The notes: a model not told the origin generated them from the letters alone. A DNA stretch of 48,537 bases from Chloroflexota bacterium (GCA_023389575.1 JAEWEG010000092.1:1-48537), one strand, 5' to 3'; positions 7,547-16,090 are shown, numbered from the stretch's first letter. Numbers and translations are program-made.

Positions 7547-7735
7547 CTAGCCGCGGGGATGGGCCAGCCGGTTCATCCGCGAGCGGGTCGCCACTGTATT
7601 CCGAGTCCGGCGACGGGCCGGTTGGGTACGGCGATTGGAGGGCCAGTTCTGCTTGCCATCGCGGGAGTCGAAGCCGAAGCGCATGGCGGAAAGAGCAAGG
7701 GTCGTCAGCAACACGAGGAAGATGAGGAGTTCCAT
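7547..7735 (-). CDS. small single-pass membrane protein
   Basis: A 62-aa protein: MELLIFLVLLTTLALSAM is one transmembrane helix, followed at once by RFGFDSRDG and a strongly basic tail rich in Arg and Asn. The RFGxDSRDG box after a short helix is something I associate with small Chloroflexota membrane proteins of unknown role. The start at 7735 is preceded by GGGAGAG at 7 bases; an upstream in-frame ATG would overlap the aminotransferase gene. It begins 17 bases after the aminotransferase stop and a terminator hairpin follows, so the two are probably cotranscribed. Function unknown. Confidence 0.5.
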   Translation of the reverse strand: MELLIFLVLLTTLALSAMRFGFDSRDGKQNWPSNRRTQPARRRTRNTVATRSRMNRLAHPRG

Positions 7736-7752
7736 CGGGGTCTCTCCCGTGG

Positions 7753-9036
7753 TCAGGCCGTGATGGCCTCCAGAAGGGCAGGATTGTGTTGCATGCAATC
7801 ACTGGATAAAACGCCTGACCCGGCATGCCGTGAGATCAGGGCGGCCAGACGGCTGATGCCGTCCTCGATGGTGGCGTCGTCCGAGCAGGTGTAGTTGAGC
7901 CGAATGTTCCGTTGGCCGGAGCCGTCGGCGAAGAACGACGTGCCGGGCACGAACACGATGCCTTCCTCGTCGATCGACTGACGGACAAGAACGCGGCTGT
8001 CGAGGCTCTCGGGCAGGGTGAGCCAGATGAACATGCCGCCCTCTGGCCGGGTCCAGGTGACGCCCTCCGGCATGTACCGGTCGAGGGCGGCGAGCATGGC
8101 GTCACGGCGGTGGCGATAGGCCGGGAGGATGGTGGCGACCTGGGAGTCGAAGCCGCTGCTGACCATATCGGCCATCAACATCTGGTCCAGGATGGAGCCG
8201 TGAAGATCGGCGGCCTGGCGCATGAGCACGATTCGCCGGATCACCTCCTCGGCGGCGCACAGCCACCCGACGCGCATCCCGGGGGAGATGGTTTTCGAGA
8301 AGCTGCCAGCATGGATCACGCGGGAGCGCTCGATTCCCCCGGCGCGCTCGATGTCCAGGGCCAGCAGGGGCGGGATGGGGTCGCCCTCGTAGCGGAGCGC
8401 CTGATAGGCGGCATCCTCGACGATCGGCAGGTGGCGACCGTCGGTGCGGTCGAGCAACCGGTGACGCTGGGCGAGGCTGATGGTTTCGCCGCTGGGATTG
8501 GCGAAGTCGGGCACGACGTACGCGATGGCCAGGTCTCCGGAGCCGGTCATGTCGCCGGTGGCGAGGTCGATGGTGCCGTAGGCCGGTTCGTAGACGTTGA
8601 AGGCCTGGATCGCGCCGAGATAGGCGGGCGCGGTGAGCAGCACCTCGTCGCCAGGATCGAGGAACAGCTTGCCGATGAGATCCAGCCCCTGCTGCGAGCC
8701 GATGGTGATGACGATATTGGCGGGAGCGCACTCCACGCCTAGCCGCTTCATGTGTTCGGCGATCCATTCGCGAAGCGGCGCGTACCCCTCGCTGGAGGCG
8801 TACTGCATGGCCTGGGCCCGCCGGGCCGGATCGTCCATGAGGCGGGACATCGCCGCCTGAAGGGCTTCGGCCGGAAACAGTTCGGGGGCGGGAATGCCAC
8901 CGGCGAACGAGATGATGCCCGGCTGCCCCAGCAGCTTCAGGAACTCGCGGATTTCGGACGGCCGGACGCGGGCATTGCGACCGGCGAACGCGGTGGTCCA
9001 ATCGATGGATGGTGACAGCGGCGGCGTGGATGTCAT
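7753..9036 (-). CDS. PLP-dependent class I/II aminotransferase (2-aminoadipate / LysN-like)
   Basis: A 427-aa fold-type I aminotransferase. Features: ISFAGGIPAPELFP near residue 42, YASSEGYAPLREWIAEHM, the cofactor-site GSQQGLDLIGKL, YVVPDFANPSGET, IVEDAAYQALRYEG, and the Schiff-base Lys in HAGSFSKTISPGMRVGW. This layout matches the MocR-related branch (LysN, 2-aminoadipate transaminase, aromatic and branched-chain aminotransferases), so the donor is probably an amino acid and the acceptor 2-oxoglutarate, but the exact substrate is uncertain. ATG 9036 follows a strong GGAGGAG. The gene is divergent from a MocR regulator, which by convention would control it. Confidence 0.92.
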   Translation of the reverse strand: MTSTPPLSPSIDWTTAFAGRNARVRPSEIREFLKLLGQPGIISFAGGIPAPELFPAEALQAAMSRLMDDPARRAQAMQYASSEGYAPLREWIAEHMKRLGVECAPANIVITIGSQQGLDLIGKLFLDPGDEVLLTAPAYLGAIQAFNVYEPAYGTIDLATGDMTGSGDLAIAYVVPDFANPSGETISLAQRHRLLDRTDGRHLPIVEDAAYQALRYEGDPIPPLLALDIERAGGIERSRVIHAGSFSKTISPGMRVGWLCAAEEVIRRIVLMRQAADLHGSILDQMLMADMVSSGFDSQVATILPAYRHRRDAMLAALDRYMPEGVTWTRPEGGMFIWLTLPESLDSRVLVRQSIDEEGIVFVPGTSFFADGSGQRNIRLNYTCSDDATIEDGISRLAALISRHAGSGVLSSDCMQHNPALLEAITA

Positions 9037-9092
9037 GCGTGCTCCTCCGGTTCGGTCATGTCAATGCACCGCACTGTATCAATACACATTTC

Positions 9093-9123
9093 GAGTGTCT
9101 CCATGATTGTCATTAAGACACTC
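9093..9123. promoter_or_regulatory. operator candidate in the aminotransferase-MocR divergent region
   Basis: GAGTGTC (9093-9099) and GACACTC (9117-9123) form a perfect 7-bp inverted repeat with a 17-base spacer that covers the -35 box of the MocR gene. A second small dyad, TGTAT-CA-ATACA, lies just to the left near 9076. Either may be the MocR self-binding site. Confidence 0.5.
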
Positions 9124-9135
9124 AGGTTGTACCAT
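9107..9135 (+). promoter_or_regulatory. promoter of the MocR regulator (leaderless)
   Basis: TTGTCA (9107-9112), 17-base spacer, TACCAT (9130-9135), then six bases to ATG 9142. The spacing to the start codon is identical to that at arsR, again predicting a leaderless mRNA. Confidence 0.55.
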
Positions 9136-9141
9136 CCACTC

Positions 9142-10563
9142 ATGAATGAGACCTGGTCACCCACGCTGGATACACAGGACGGCGCGCTGTACGAGCGCAT
9201 CGTGAAGGCGCTGCGGGCGGATATCGGGGCTGGCTCGCTTATCCCGGAAGGGAGGATGCCGCCACACCGTGAACTGGCCACCCGGCTCGGCATCGGCGTG
9301 GGCACGGTCACCCGCGCCTACGCGGAAGCGGAGCGGTTGGGACTGCTGACAAGCTCGGTCGGACGCGGGACCTTCGTGGCGCGAGAGGCCTCACCCCCAC
9401 GCGAGTCAACCGGGGTAGACGACCTGTACGAGGACCGGTCGACGATCGACCTGTCGCTCAACCTGCAGGCGCTCGACCTCGCCGCTCCGGCGATCGCGGA
9501 GGGAATGACCCGCATCCACCAGCGGCCCGACCTGATGCGACACCTCACGGTGGCCCCGCACGCGGGGATCGAATGGCACCGCCAGACACTGGCCGCATGG
9601 TTCCGCAAGGCCGCCCAGTTCGACGGCATCGACTGGCGGCGATTGCTGGTGACCACCGGCGCGCAGCATGCCCTCTCGCTGGTCATGGACACCTACTGCC
9701 AGCCGGGCGACGTGGTATTGACCGAGGCGGCGACCTTCAGCGGGTTCAGGACGCTGGTGGAGTACCACGGCGCCCGCTGCGTGGGCGTGGCGATGGACGG
9801 GGAAGGGCTCCTGCCGGATGCGCTGGACCGAGCGGCGACGGAAACTGGGGCGAGGCTGGTCTACGTGATGCCGACGCTGCAAAACCCCACCTCCCGCACC
9901 ATGTCCCGGGCGCGCCGCGAGGAGATTGTCCGGGTGGCGCGGAAGCACGACCTGACGCTGATCGAGGACGACGTCTACGCGCCAATCGGGTTCGCGCTGG
10001 GCGACAGGCGGCCGGATATCGTCCCGCTGGCCAGCCTGGCGCCCGAACGGACCTGCTACGTGAGCAGCGTCTCCAAGCCCATCGCGATGGGGCTGCGGGT
10101 AGGCGTGCTGGTGGCTCCCGGCGAGGACCAGTTCACCCGGTTCGAGCGGGCGATGCACGCCACCTGTTACGCGACCAGTTCGATCAGCGCGTTGCTGGCC
10201 TGCCAGTTGATCAAGGATGGCGCGGCCGACGAGATTCGGGGAGCGGTGGCCCAGGAAGCGAGCCATCGCATGACGCTGGTCCGGCGGATGCTGGGCAACG
10301 CGGTTGAGACGCCGTCGTTCGAGTCGAGCCTGCATGCCTGGATGCCGATGCCGGAACTGGCGGCGGAGCGCATCGCGAACGGCGCACTGCGGCGCGGCGT
10401 GGTGCTGACCCCGCCGACATCCTACCTGGTGGATGGGAGCCTGGTTTCGGGCCTGCGGCTGTGCCCGAACACGGTGAGCCGCCCGCAACTGGAGCGGGCG
10501 CTACGGGCGGTGCGGTCGGCACTCGCTGACGAGCTCGCGCCCGGCCGCATGTCGATCTTTTAG
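9142..10563 (+). CDS. MocR/PdxR-type GntR-family transcriptional regulator with aminotransferase domain
   Basis: A 473-aa fusion regulator. Residues ~10-85 are a GntR winged helix (ALYERIVKALRADI, PPHRELATRLGIGVGTVTRA, VGRGTFVA). The rest is an aminotransferase fold that binds PLP as an effector: TTGAQHALSL, MPTLQNPTSRTMS, LIEDDVYAPIGF, and a Lys in SSVSKPIAMGLRVGVL. Full length for the family. The start ATG 9142 was chosen because the -35/-10 pair lies immediately upstream and because an earlier in-frame start would fall inside that promoter. It is divergent from the aminotransferase at 7753-9036, the usual arrangement between a MocR protein and its target. Confidence 0.92.
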   Translation: MNETWSPTLDTQDGALYERIVKALRADIGAGSLIPEGRMPPHRELATRLGIGVGTVTRAYAEAERLGLLTSSVGRGTFVAREASPPRESTGVDDLYEDRSTIDLSLNLQALDLAAPAIAEGMTRIHQRPDLMRHLTVAPHAGIEWHRQTLAAWFRKAAQFDGIDWRRLLVTTGAQHALSLVMDTYCQPGDVVLTEAATFSGFRTLVEYHGARCVGVAMDGEGLLPDALDRAATETGARLVYVMPTLQNPTSRTMSRARREEIVRVARKHDLTLIEDDVYAPIGFALGDRRPDIVPLASLAPERTCYVSSVSKPIAMGLRVGVLVAPGEDQFTRFERAMHATCYATSSISALLACQLIKDGAADEIRGAVAQEASHRMTLVRRMLGNAVETPSFESSLHAWMPMPELAAERIANGALRRGVVLTPPTSYLVDGSLVSGLRLCPNTVSRPQLERALRAVRSALADELAPGRMSIF

Positions 10564-10865
10564 GGTTCCGAAAGGCCGCCTATCGACTGTGGTCAGACGC
10601 TGGGTGTTCCCTAAGTATGAAGAATCCGGTCCTCGGCCGTTTGTAGGGAGGGCCCAGGAGCGCCAGCGCCGTGTGGCCCTCCGCCGCGGGCGAGCGTATG
10701 GCTCTCCTGACGCCCCCGGTCGTCACGCCGGGCCGACACCACCGCCTGCGCTCTGGTCCGTGATGGTGAGCGCACGTCCGGCGGCGGGATCGGCCCCTAC
10801 TCGGAACAGAGCGTCTCCTCAGTCTCTGGCGAAGGAAATGTTCGGCGAGACAATCGGCCCCGGGG
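10564..10865. other. intergenic region rich in GC inverted repeats
   Basis: No convincing gene in 302 bases. GGAGGGCC (10647-10654) pairs perfectly with GGCCCTCC (10675-10682) around a 20-base loop; this may be a REP-like hairpin or a terminator for the MocR gene. The rest is GC-rich without a recognisable signal. No tRNA cloverleaf could be drawn. Confidence 0.4.
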
Positions 10866-11678
10866 TCAAGCCGGAACTGATTCCAGCCAGGGGCGCATCG
10901 AGATGCCCAGCTCGGCCAGTTGCGTCTTCAGGGCGCGGACTCCGGTGTTCTGAGCGATTCGCGGCGAGTAGAGGATCGAGCTGATGATCGCCGCCGAGGC
11001 GCCACCTTCGACGAAGGCCGCGGCGATGTGGGATGCGTTGCCCGCTCCGCCGGAGGCGATCACCGGAACCGACACGCGGTCAGCCACCATCCGGGTGATC
11101 TCCAGGTCATACCCGGCGTGAGTGCCGTCCTGATCGATGCTGTTGACGCAAATCTCGCCCGCGCCAAGTTCCGCGCCGCGCACCGCCCATTCCACGGCGT
11201 CCATGCCCGTGAACGTCCTCGCCCCGTCAATCGCGATTTCGTAACCGCTTGGTATGGTTGTCGATGGCTCGACCCGCTTCACCTGCATCGAGAGCACCAC
11301 GGCCTGGGAGCCGAACTCCCTGGCGCCCTCGGTGATGAGCGGTGGGTTTCGCACCGCCATCGAGTCGATCGAGATCTTCTCGGCGCCAGTGGCGAGTACC
11401 GCGTGCATGTCCTCCACCGACGTGATGCCACCGCCGACACAGAGCGGTACGAACATCTGCCGCGAGACCCGCCGCACCATCTCCAGATCCGGCCCTCGAC
11501 GCTCGGCGCTGGCGAGAATATCGAACACGATGACTTCGTCGATCTGCTGTTCGTAGACGAACCCGGCGAGATCCTCCACCCGTCCAACATCGATGTTGTC
11601 CTGGAACGCCTGGCCCTTCGTCACCAAACCGTTTCGAACATCGAAGCAGGCGATCAGTCGCGGCACGAGCGAGGTCAT
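10866..11678 (-). CDS. hisF: HisF-like cyclase subunit (imidazole glycerol phosphate synthase family)
   Basis: A 270-aa (beta-alpha)8 barrel. The two catalytic Asp of HisF are in place: IACFDV near the start (D11 equivalent) and VNSIDQDGT in the middle (D130 equivalent), with phosphate-binding loops VGGGITS and VIASGGAGN. In histidine synthesis it uses ammonia from HisH to make imidazole glycerol phosphate and AICAR from PRFAR. Several positions drift from biosynthetic HisF (CFDVRNG for CLDVKDG, IDQDGTHAGYD), closer to what I recall of the second HisF copies in amidotransferase-dependent sugar pathways. It overlaps hisH by ATGA, so the subunits are coupled. No other his gene is nearby. Confidence 0.85.
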   Translation of the reverse strand: MTSLVPRLIACFDVRNGLVTKGQAFQDNIDVGRVEDLAGFVYEQQIDEVIVFDILASAERRGPDLEMVRRVSRQMFVPLCVGGGITSVEDMHAVLATGAEKISIDSMAVRNPPLITEGAREFGSQAVVLSMQVKRVEPSTTIPSGYEIAIDGARTFTGMDAVEWAVRGAELGAGEICVNSIDQDGTHAGYDLEITRMVADRVSVPVIASGGAGNASHIAAAFVEGGASAAIISSILYSPRIAQNTGVRALKTQLAELGISMRPWLESVPA

Positions 11679-12307
11679 GACAGGTCCTCCCGGGAGAGCG
11701 AGGCGAAGCGGCGCAGCAGGGACAGTCCGACCGGCCCGGATTTCTCGATGTGGAACTGTGTCGCCATGATGTTAGCCCGCGCCACGATCGCGGCGAACGG
11801 CCCGTTGTAGTCAGCCGTTCCCGCCAAAATCGGATCATCCGTGGGGACGGCGAAGTAGGAGTTGACGAAGTAGAAGTACGAATCGCCCCGCAACCCGGCC
11901 ACGAACTGATGATCGCCAACCGGGGTCACCAGGTTCCAGCCCATGTGGGGAACCCGCACCTTCGCCCGATCGAACGCGCGAACATGCCCCTGGAACCACC
12001 CCAGGCAGGTGGCATCCTGCTCATCGCTGGATTCGAAGATCACCTGCAGGCCCACGCAGACGCCAAGGAACGGCGTCCGCTGCTCGATAACCCTGGTATG
12101 CAGCCAGTCCAGCCAGCCGCCCTGGGCCAGGTACCGCATGGTGGTTCCGGCCGCGCCCACGCCGGGCAGGATGATGTGGGTGATATCGCCAACCTCATCC
12201 GGCGAACGGGCGACCTGGTGATCCATCCCCAGGGCAGCCAGCGCGTAGGCCACGCTTTGGGAATTGCCGGTCCGATAGTCGATCACCATCACACGGGATT
12301 CATTCAT
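11675..12307 (-). CDS. hisH: HisH-like glutamine amidotransferase subunit
   Basis: A 210-aa class I glutaminase that releases ammonia for the HisF partner. The oxyanion region is LPGVGAAG, the nucleophile is the Cys in GVCVGLQ, and the His-Glu pair is in QFHIEKSG (usually HPEKS). ATG 12307 is preceded by GGTGGAG at 6 bases; the longer in-frame start lacks this. The stop overlaps the hisF start by four bases. The pair is bounded upstream by an unrelated amidohydrolase, so it is either a relocated part of the histidine pathway or an amidotransferase pair for another pathway. Confidence 0.87.
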   Translation of the reverse strand: MNESRVMVIDYRTGNSQSVAYALAALGMDHQVARSPDEVGDITHIILPGVGAAGTTMRYLAQGGWLDWLHTRVIEQRTPFLGVCVGLQVIFESSDEQDATCLGWFQGHVRAFDRAKVRVPHMGWNLVTPVGDHQFVAGLRGDSYFYFVNSYFAVPTDDPILAGTADYNGPFAAIVARANIMATQFHIEKSGPVGLSLLRRFASLSREDLS

Positions 12308-12436
12308 CGATAACTCCACCTGGATTGCCTTCGCGCATACCTCCAGGCCCGGTGCCCGCCCCCGTTCAACAGGCTCCGAAGCACCGGGCACATTGCCGCT
12401 AGCCCCCGAATGGTGGGCATCCCGCGATCGGGGATG

Positions 12437-13852
12437 CTACGCCACCACGCGGGGGACAACGTGCGCGGGAATCGGGCTCTGGTACGGGCGGCCCGCGGTG
12501 GACTTGGTGAACTCGGATTTCGCGGCGTCGATCAGGCTCGGGTCGAGAATCAACCGGGCGGCGGTGACGGCGAGCGCCTTGGCCGCGTGGAGCATCCCCT
12601 TGTGACCGATCGACATGCCGGAGGTGGCCGTGTTCGCCCAGCTATGGCCAGGCGTGCCGAGCACGAAGCAGGCGGTCGTGACCTGGCCAGTCGGCACCAC
12701 CCACGAGACATCGGCGACATCGGTGCCAGCCTTCATCACCTCGCCAAGGCCACGGACGGGGAAGACATCTCCCGTCACGCCCTCGTCGAGCAGGGTTTCT
12801 GGCAGCCGCTGGGCCGCCAGCACGCCCTTGCGGAGGTCTTCCGGGTAGGCCCGGGCGATGGTCTGGGCGAACTGCTTCTCCTCGGCGGTGAACTCGATCG
12901 GACCGAGGTCTTCCATGGCCTGCATCATCACATCGATCAGGACATTGTTCGGCAGCAGGTTGTAGATACCGGAGATGAAGTTCTCCTCGACGGTCGTCTC
13001 GGTCATCAGCGCCGCGCCGGCCGCGATCTTGCGGACCCTCTCGGTGAGGTCGTTGACCTGGTGCCGTTCTGGCGAGCGAATGAAGTACCAGACCTCGGCA
13101 TCGTCCGGCACCACGTTCGGCGCGCCACCACCGTTGGTGATCACGTAATGGATGCGGGCGGAATCGACGGTATGCTCCCGCAGGAAGTTGACCCCGATGT
13201 TCATCAGCTCAACGGCGTCGAGCGCCGACCGACCAGTCTCCGGATTGGCGGCGGCATGGGCCGTGCGGCCGCGGAACCGGAACTTCACGTTGTCGGAGGC
13301 GAGGCTGCTGACGACGGTGGGCGTATTGGTGGAGCCTGGATGCCAGGACAGCGCGATATCGAGATCGTCGAAGACCCCGGCTCGCGCCATGAAGTTCTTG
13401 CCCTCCACTGTCTCCTCGGCGGGGCAACCGTAATAGCGCACGGTACCCGCGTGGCCGGTGTGCTCCAGCCACGCCTTCAGCACGCTCGCCGAGGCCAGGG
13501 CGGCGGTCCCGAGCAGGTTGTGCCCGCAGCCATGGCCAGGCCCGTTGTCGACGAGCGCTGACTGCTCCGGAGCGCGGTCCTGCGAGAGACCGGGCAGGGC
13601 ATCGTATTCGCCAAGGAAACCGATCACCGGCCCGCCCTCGCCCTGCGACCACTCGGCCATGAAGGCGGTGGGCAGGTCGGCGACGCCGGTGGTGATGGTA
13701 AAGCCATCGGCGGCGAGATCGTCCGCCTGCAGCTTGCACGCCTTCGATTCGGTGAGGGCGACTTCCGGGTTCTCCCAGATCTGGTTGGCGATGCCGATGA
13801 AACGGCTCTCGCGCTCATCGAGCCATTCGGCGACTTCGAGATGCGTGGACAT
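12437..13852 (-). CDS. M20D amidohydrolase, AbgB-like (copy 2)
   Basis: A 471-aa zinc-type amidohydrolase like p-aminobenzoyl-glutamate hydrolase subunit B or indoleacetyl-amino-acid hydrolases. Metal-site motifs: GEYDALPGL, GHGCGHN (Cys and His ligands), PAEETVEGK, a conserved HPGSTNT, and the dimerisation-domain start FRGRTAHAAANPETGRSA with its His. The frame stays open upstream into the next gene, but ATG 13852 is chosen: a GAAGAGG Shine-Dalgarno precedes it and the N terminus then lines up with the adjacent copy. It has exactly the same length as that copy (13939-15354) and is closely similar throughout, so the pair is a tandem duplication. Likely substrate: an N-acyl or aryl-amide of an amino acid. 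Confidence 0.92.
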   Translation of the reverse strand: MSTHLEVAEWLDERESRFIGIANQIWENPEVALTESKACKLQADDLAADGFTITTGVADLPTAFMAEWSQGEGGPVIGFLGEYDALPGLSQDRAPEQSALVDNGPGHGCGHNLLGTAALASASVLKAWLEHTGHAGTVRYYGCPAEETVEGKNFMARAGVFDDLDIALSWHPGSTNTPTVVSSLASDNVKFRFRGRTAHAAANPETGRSALDAVELMNIGVNFLREHTVDSARIHYVITNGGGAPNVVPDDAEVWYFIRSPERHQVNDLTERVRKIAAGAALMTETTVEENFISGIYNLLPNNVLIDVMMQAMEDLGPIEFTAEEKQFAQTIARAYPEDLRKGVLAAQRLPETLLDEGVTGDVFPVRGLGEVMKAGTDVADVSWVVPTGQVTTACFVLGTPGHSWANTATSGMSIGHKGMLHAAKALAVTAARLILDPSLIDAAKSEFTKSTAGRPYQSPIPAHVVPRVVA

Positions 13853-13938
13853 GCGTGCCTCTTCCGTAAACGTCCGGTGGGTGCCTGATGGTCCGGTCCA
13901 GGACGGGACCACCAGGGGTAAAAACTCGCTTGCGCGGG

Positions 13939-15354
13939 CTACGGCTTGCGCGGCATCACGTGATCCGGCACAGGGCATTGGTAGGGCCGTCCGGCGGTGG
14001 ATTCGGCGAACTCCGCCCTGGCCGCTTCGATGATGGACGGGTTCAGGATGGCGTCGGCCGCCGTGATGGCCATGGTCCTGGCGGCGTGGAGCATGCCCTT
14101 GTGGCCGATCGACATCGCGCCGGTGGCGGTCACGGCCCAGCTGTGGCCGGGAATGCCGAGCGCCCAGGTGGTGGTGGTGATCTGCGCGGTGGGCGTTATC
14201 CACGAGACATCGGCCACATCTGTGGATCCAGGCATGCACTCGCCACGATCGCGAATCGGCCAGACATCGCCGTTGAGGCCAGTTTCGATCAGTTCGGCCG
14301 GAAGCTTCTCCTGCTCCAGAAGGAAGGCGCGCAGGTCTGGCGAGAACTGGTCGGCCACCGTCTTGCCGTAGGCTTTCTCCTCATCGGTGAACTCGATCGG
14401 ACCCAGTTCCTCCAACACGGTCATCAGGTGGTCGCTGAGCACGTCGTTCGGCAGCACGTTGTAGGCCCCGGCGACGAAATTCTCCTCCAGCGTGGTCTCC
14501 GTCATCATCGCCGCGCCCTGGGCGATCTTCCGGACCCGCTCGGTCAGTTCGTCAACCTGGTAACGCTCCGGGGAGCGAATGAAGTACCACACCTCGGCGT
14601 CGTCCGGGACGACGTTCGGCGCGCCACCGCCGTTGGTGATGACGTAATGAATACGGGCCTTCTCCGGCATGTGTTCGCGCAGGAAGTTGACGCCGACATT
14701 CATGAGTTCGACCGCGTCGAGGGCCGATCGGCCGGTTTCCGGGTTGGCCGCGGCGTGCGCGGTTCGCCCCTTGAAGCGGTACTTGATGTTGTTGACCGCC
14801 AGGCTGCTCCCGGCCCAGACAGTATTGGTGGAACCCGGGTGCCAGGTGAGCGCGAAGTCGAGATCGTCGAAGACACCGGCGCGAGCCATGAACACCTTGC
14901 CCTCGCAGGTTTCCTCGGCGGGACAGCCGTAGTAGCGAACGGTTCCCGGATGGCCGCTGTGCTCCAGCCAGGCCTTGAGGACGCTGGCGGCGGCGAGGGC
15001 GGCGGTGCCGAGCAGGTTATGGCCGCAGCCATGACCGGGGCCATCGACCACGATCGGGGACTGGACGTCCTGGTTTTTCTGGGAGAGCCCGGGGAGTGCG
15101 TCGTACTCACCGAGGAAGCCGATCACCGGCCCACCCTCGCCCTGGGTCCATTCCGCCATGAAGGCGGTGGGCATGTCCCCAACGTTGCTGGTGATGGTGA
15201 AACCGTCAGCCGCGAGGTCCTCGGACTGGAGCTTGCAGGCCTTGTACTCGGCCAGCGCGAGCTCGGGATTCCGCCAGATCTCGTCGGCCATCGCGATGAA
15301 GCGCCCCTGGCGCTCCTCCAACCATTCAACGACTTCCTGATGGGTGTTGCTCAT
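13939..15354 (-). CDS. M20D amidohydrolase, AbgB-like (copy 1)
   Basis: The 471-aa twin of the gene at 12437-13852, lying 86 bases upstream in the same direction. The same metal-site blocks are present: GEYDALPGL, GHGCGHN, PAEETCEGK, HPGSTNT and GRTAHAAANPETGRSA. Differences cluster in the loop after the GEYDALPGLSQ motif and in the last 150 residues, as expected if the copies differ in substrate. ATG 15354 has AGGAG upstream at a rather long spacing (about 11). It is the first gene of the pair and is divergent from the PPOX gene at 15593. Cytoplasmic; no signal peptide. Confidence 0.92.
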   Translation of the reverse strand: MSNTHQEVVEWLEERQGRFIAMADEIWRNPELALAEYKACKLQSEDLAADGFTITSNVGDMPTAFMAEWTQGEGGPVIGFLGEYDALPGLSQKNQDVQSPIVVDGPGHGCGHNLLGTAALAAASVLKAWLEHSGHPGTVRYYGCPAEETCEGKVFMARAGVFDDLDFALTWHPGSTNTVWAGSSLAVNNIKYRFKGRTAHAAANPETGRSALDAVELMNVGVNFLREHMPEKARIHYVITNGGGAPNVVPDDAEVWYFIRSPERYQVDELTERVRKIAQGAAMMTETTLEENFVAGAYNVLPNDVLSDHLMTVLEELGPIEFTDEEKAYGKTVADQFSPDLRAFLLEQEKLPAELIETGLNGDVWPIRDRGECMPGSTDVADVSWITPTAQITTTTWALGIPGHSWAVTATGAMSIGHKGMLHAARTMAITAADAILNPSIIEAARAEFAESTAGRPYQCPVPDHVMPRKP

Positions 15355-15592
15355 GAGCTGACAATCTCCTGCATCACGTGGTTCGAACGCGTCGCCGGTG
15401 AGTACGCCGGACAGTCCTGTTTATCATCGCAGAAGATCGGGCACGGGATATGTGTGCACCCGGAACGAACTCGTCACGGAGTAATGTCGAGAATCCACAA
15501 TCGGCACCGTCCCAGAAGTGAACGCGGCCAAACCGGGCCGTGACGCACCTGGTCCAACGGGCGGACCTGGGTCACAGGAAAGGAGAATACCC

Positions 15593-16090
15593 GTGAGACC
15601 AAGCGACATCGCCGAGGTTCTGAATCGACCAGCCAGCAAGGAGATGCTGGCCCGCGACCTGACCCGGCTGGCCTACGTCGCGAAGGACGGCACACCCCGC
15701 AATATTCCAATCGGGTTCAGCTGGAACGGCTCGGAGATCGTGATGTGCACGTCGACGAACGCGCCCAAGCTTCACGCCCTGCGCGCGAACCCGATGGTGG
15801 CGCTGACGATCGATACCGAGGTTCACCCACCGAAACTCCTGCTCATCCGCGGGCGGGCCGAACTGGACGTCGTTGACGGGATTCCGGAGGAGTACCTCAG
15901 CATGAACGGCTCCTACCAGATGACGCCCGAGCAGCGGATCGAATGGGAGGCGGGAGTGCGCTCGCTCTACGACGGCATGGTCCGGATCGTGGTGACGCCG
16001 ACCTGGGCGAAGATGATCGACTTCGAGACGACCCTGCCCAGCGCGGTTCAGGAACTGATCGAGCGGTGCGACGAGCGTCTGTCCGCATAG
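15593..16090 (+). CDS. pyridoxamine 5'-phosphate oxidase-fold protein (FMN/F420-binding type)
   Basis: A 165-aa split-barrel flavin-binding protein. Typical blocks: LTRLAYVAKDGTPRNIPIGF, MCTSTNAPKLHALRANPMVA, LLIRGRAELDVVDGIPEEY and VVTPTWAKMIDFETTLPSAV. It is soluble and of normal length. The GTG at 15593 is selected because AAAGGAGA sits 6 bases before it; an in-frame ATG 75 bases upstream has no ribosome site and would add a Gly/Pro-rich leader. It lies 50 bases upstream of the DGPF gene and reads the same way. A redox or heme/flavin-binding role is likely; the cofactor (FMN or F420) and substrate are not evident. Confidence 0.85.
   Translation: MRPSDIAEVLNRPASKEMLARDLTRLAYVAKDGTPRNIPIGFSWNGSEIVMCTSTNAPKLHALRANPMVALTIDTEVHPPKLLLIRGRAELDVVDGIPEEYLSMNGSYQMTPEQRIEWEAGVRSLYDGMVRIVVTPTWAKMIDFETTLPSAVQELIERCDERLSA

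Noticed and set aside
12437..14239. A 600-codon open frame that would extend the second amidohydrolase upstream by about 130 residues
   Set aside because: The extension overlaps the other amidohydrolase, is His/Arg-rich shadow sequence, and ATG 13852 has a ribosome site and lines up with the twin gene.
13888..15543. Plus-strand frame (about 550 codons) opposite the first amidohydrolase
   Set aside because: Antisense shadow with no recognisable domain; the amidohydrolase on the minus strand is clear.
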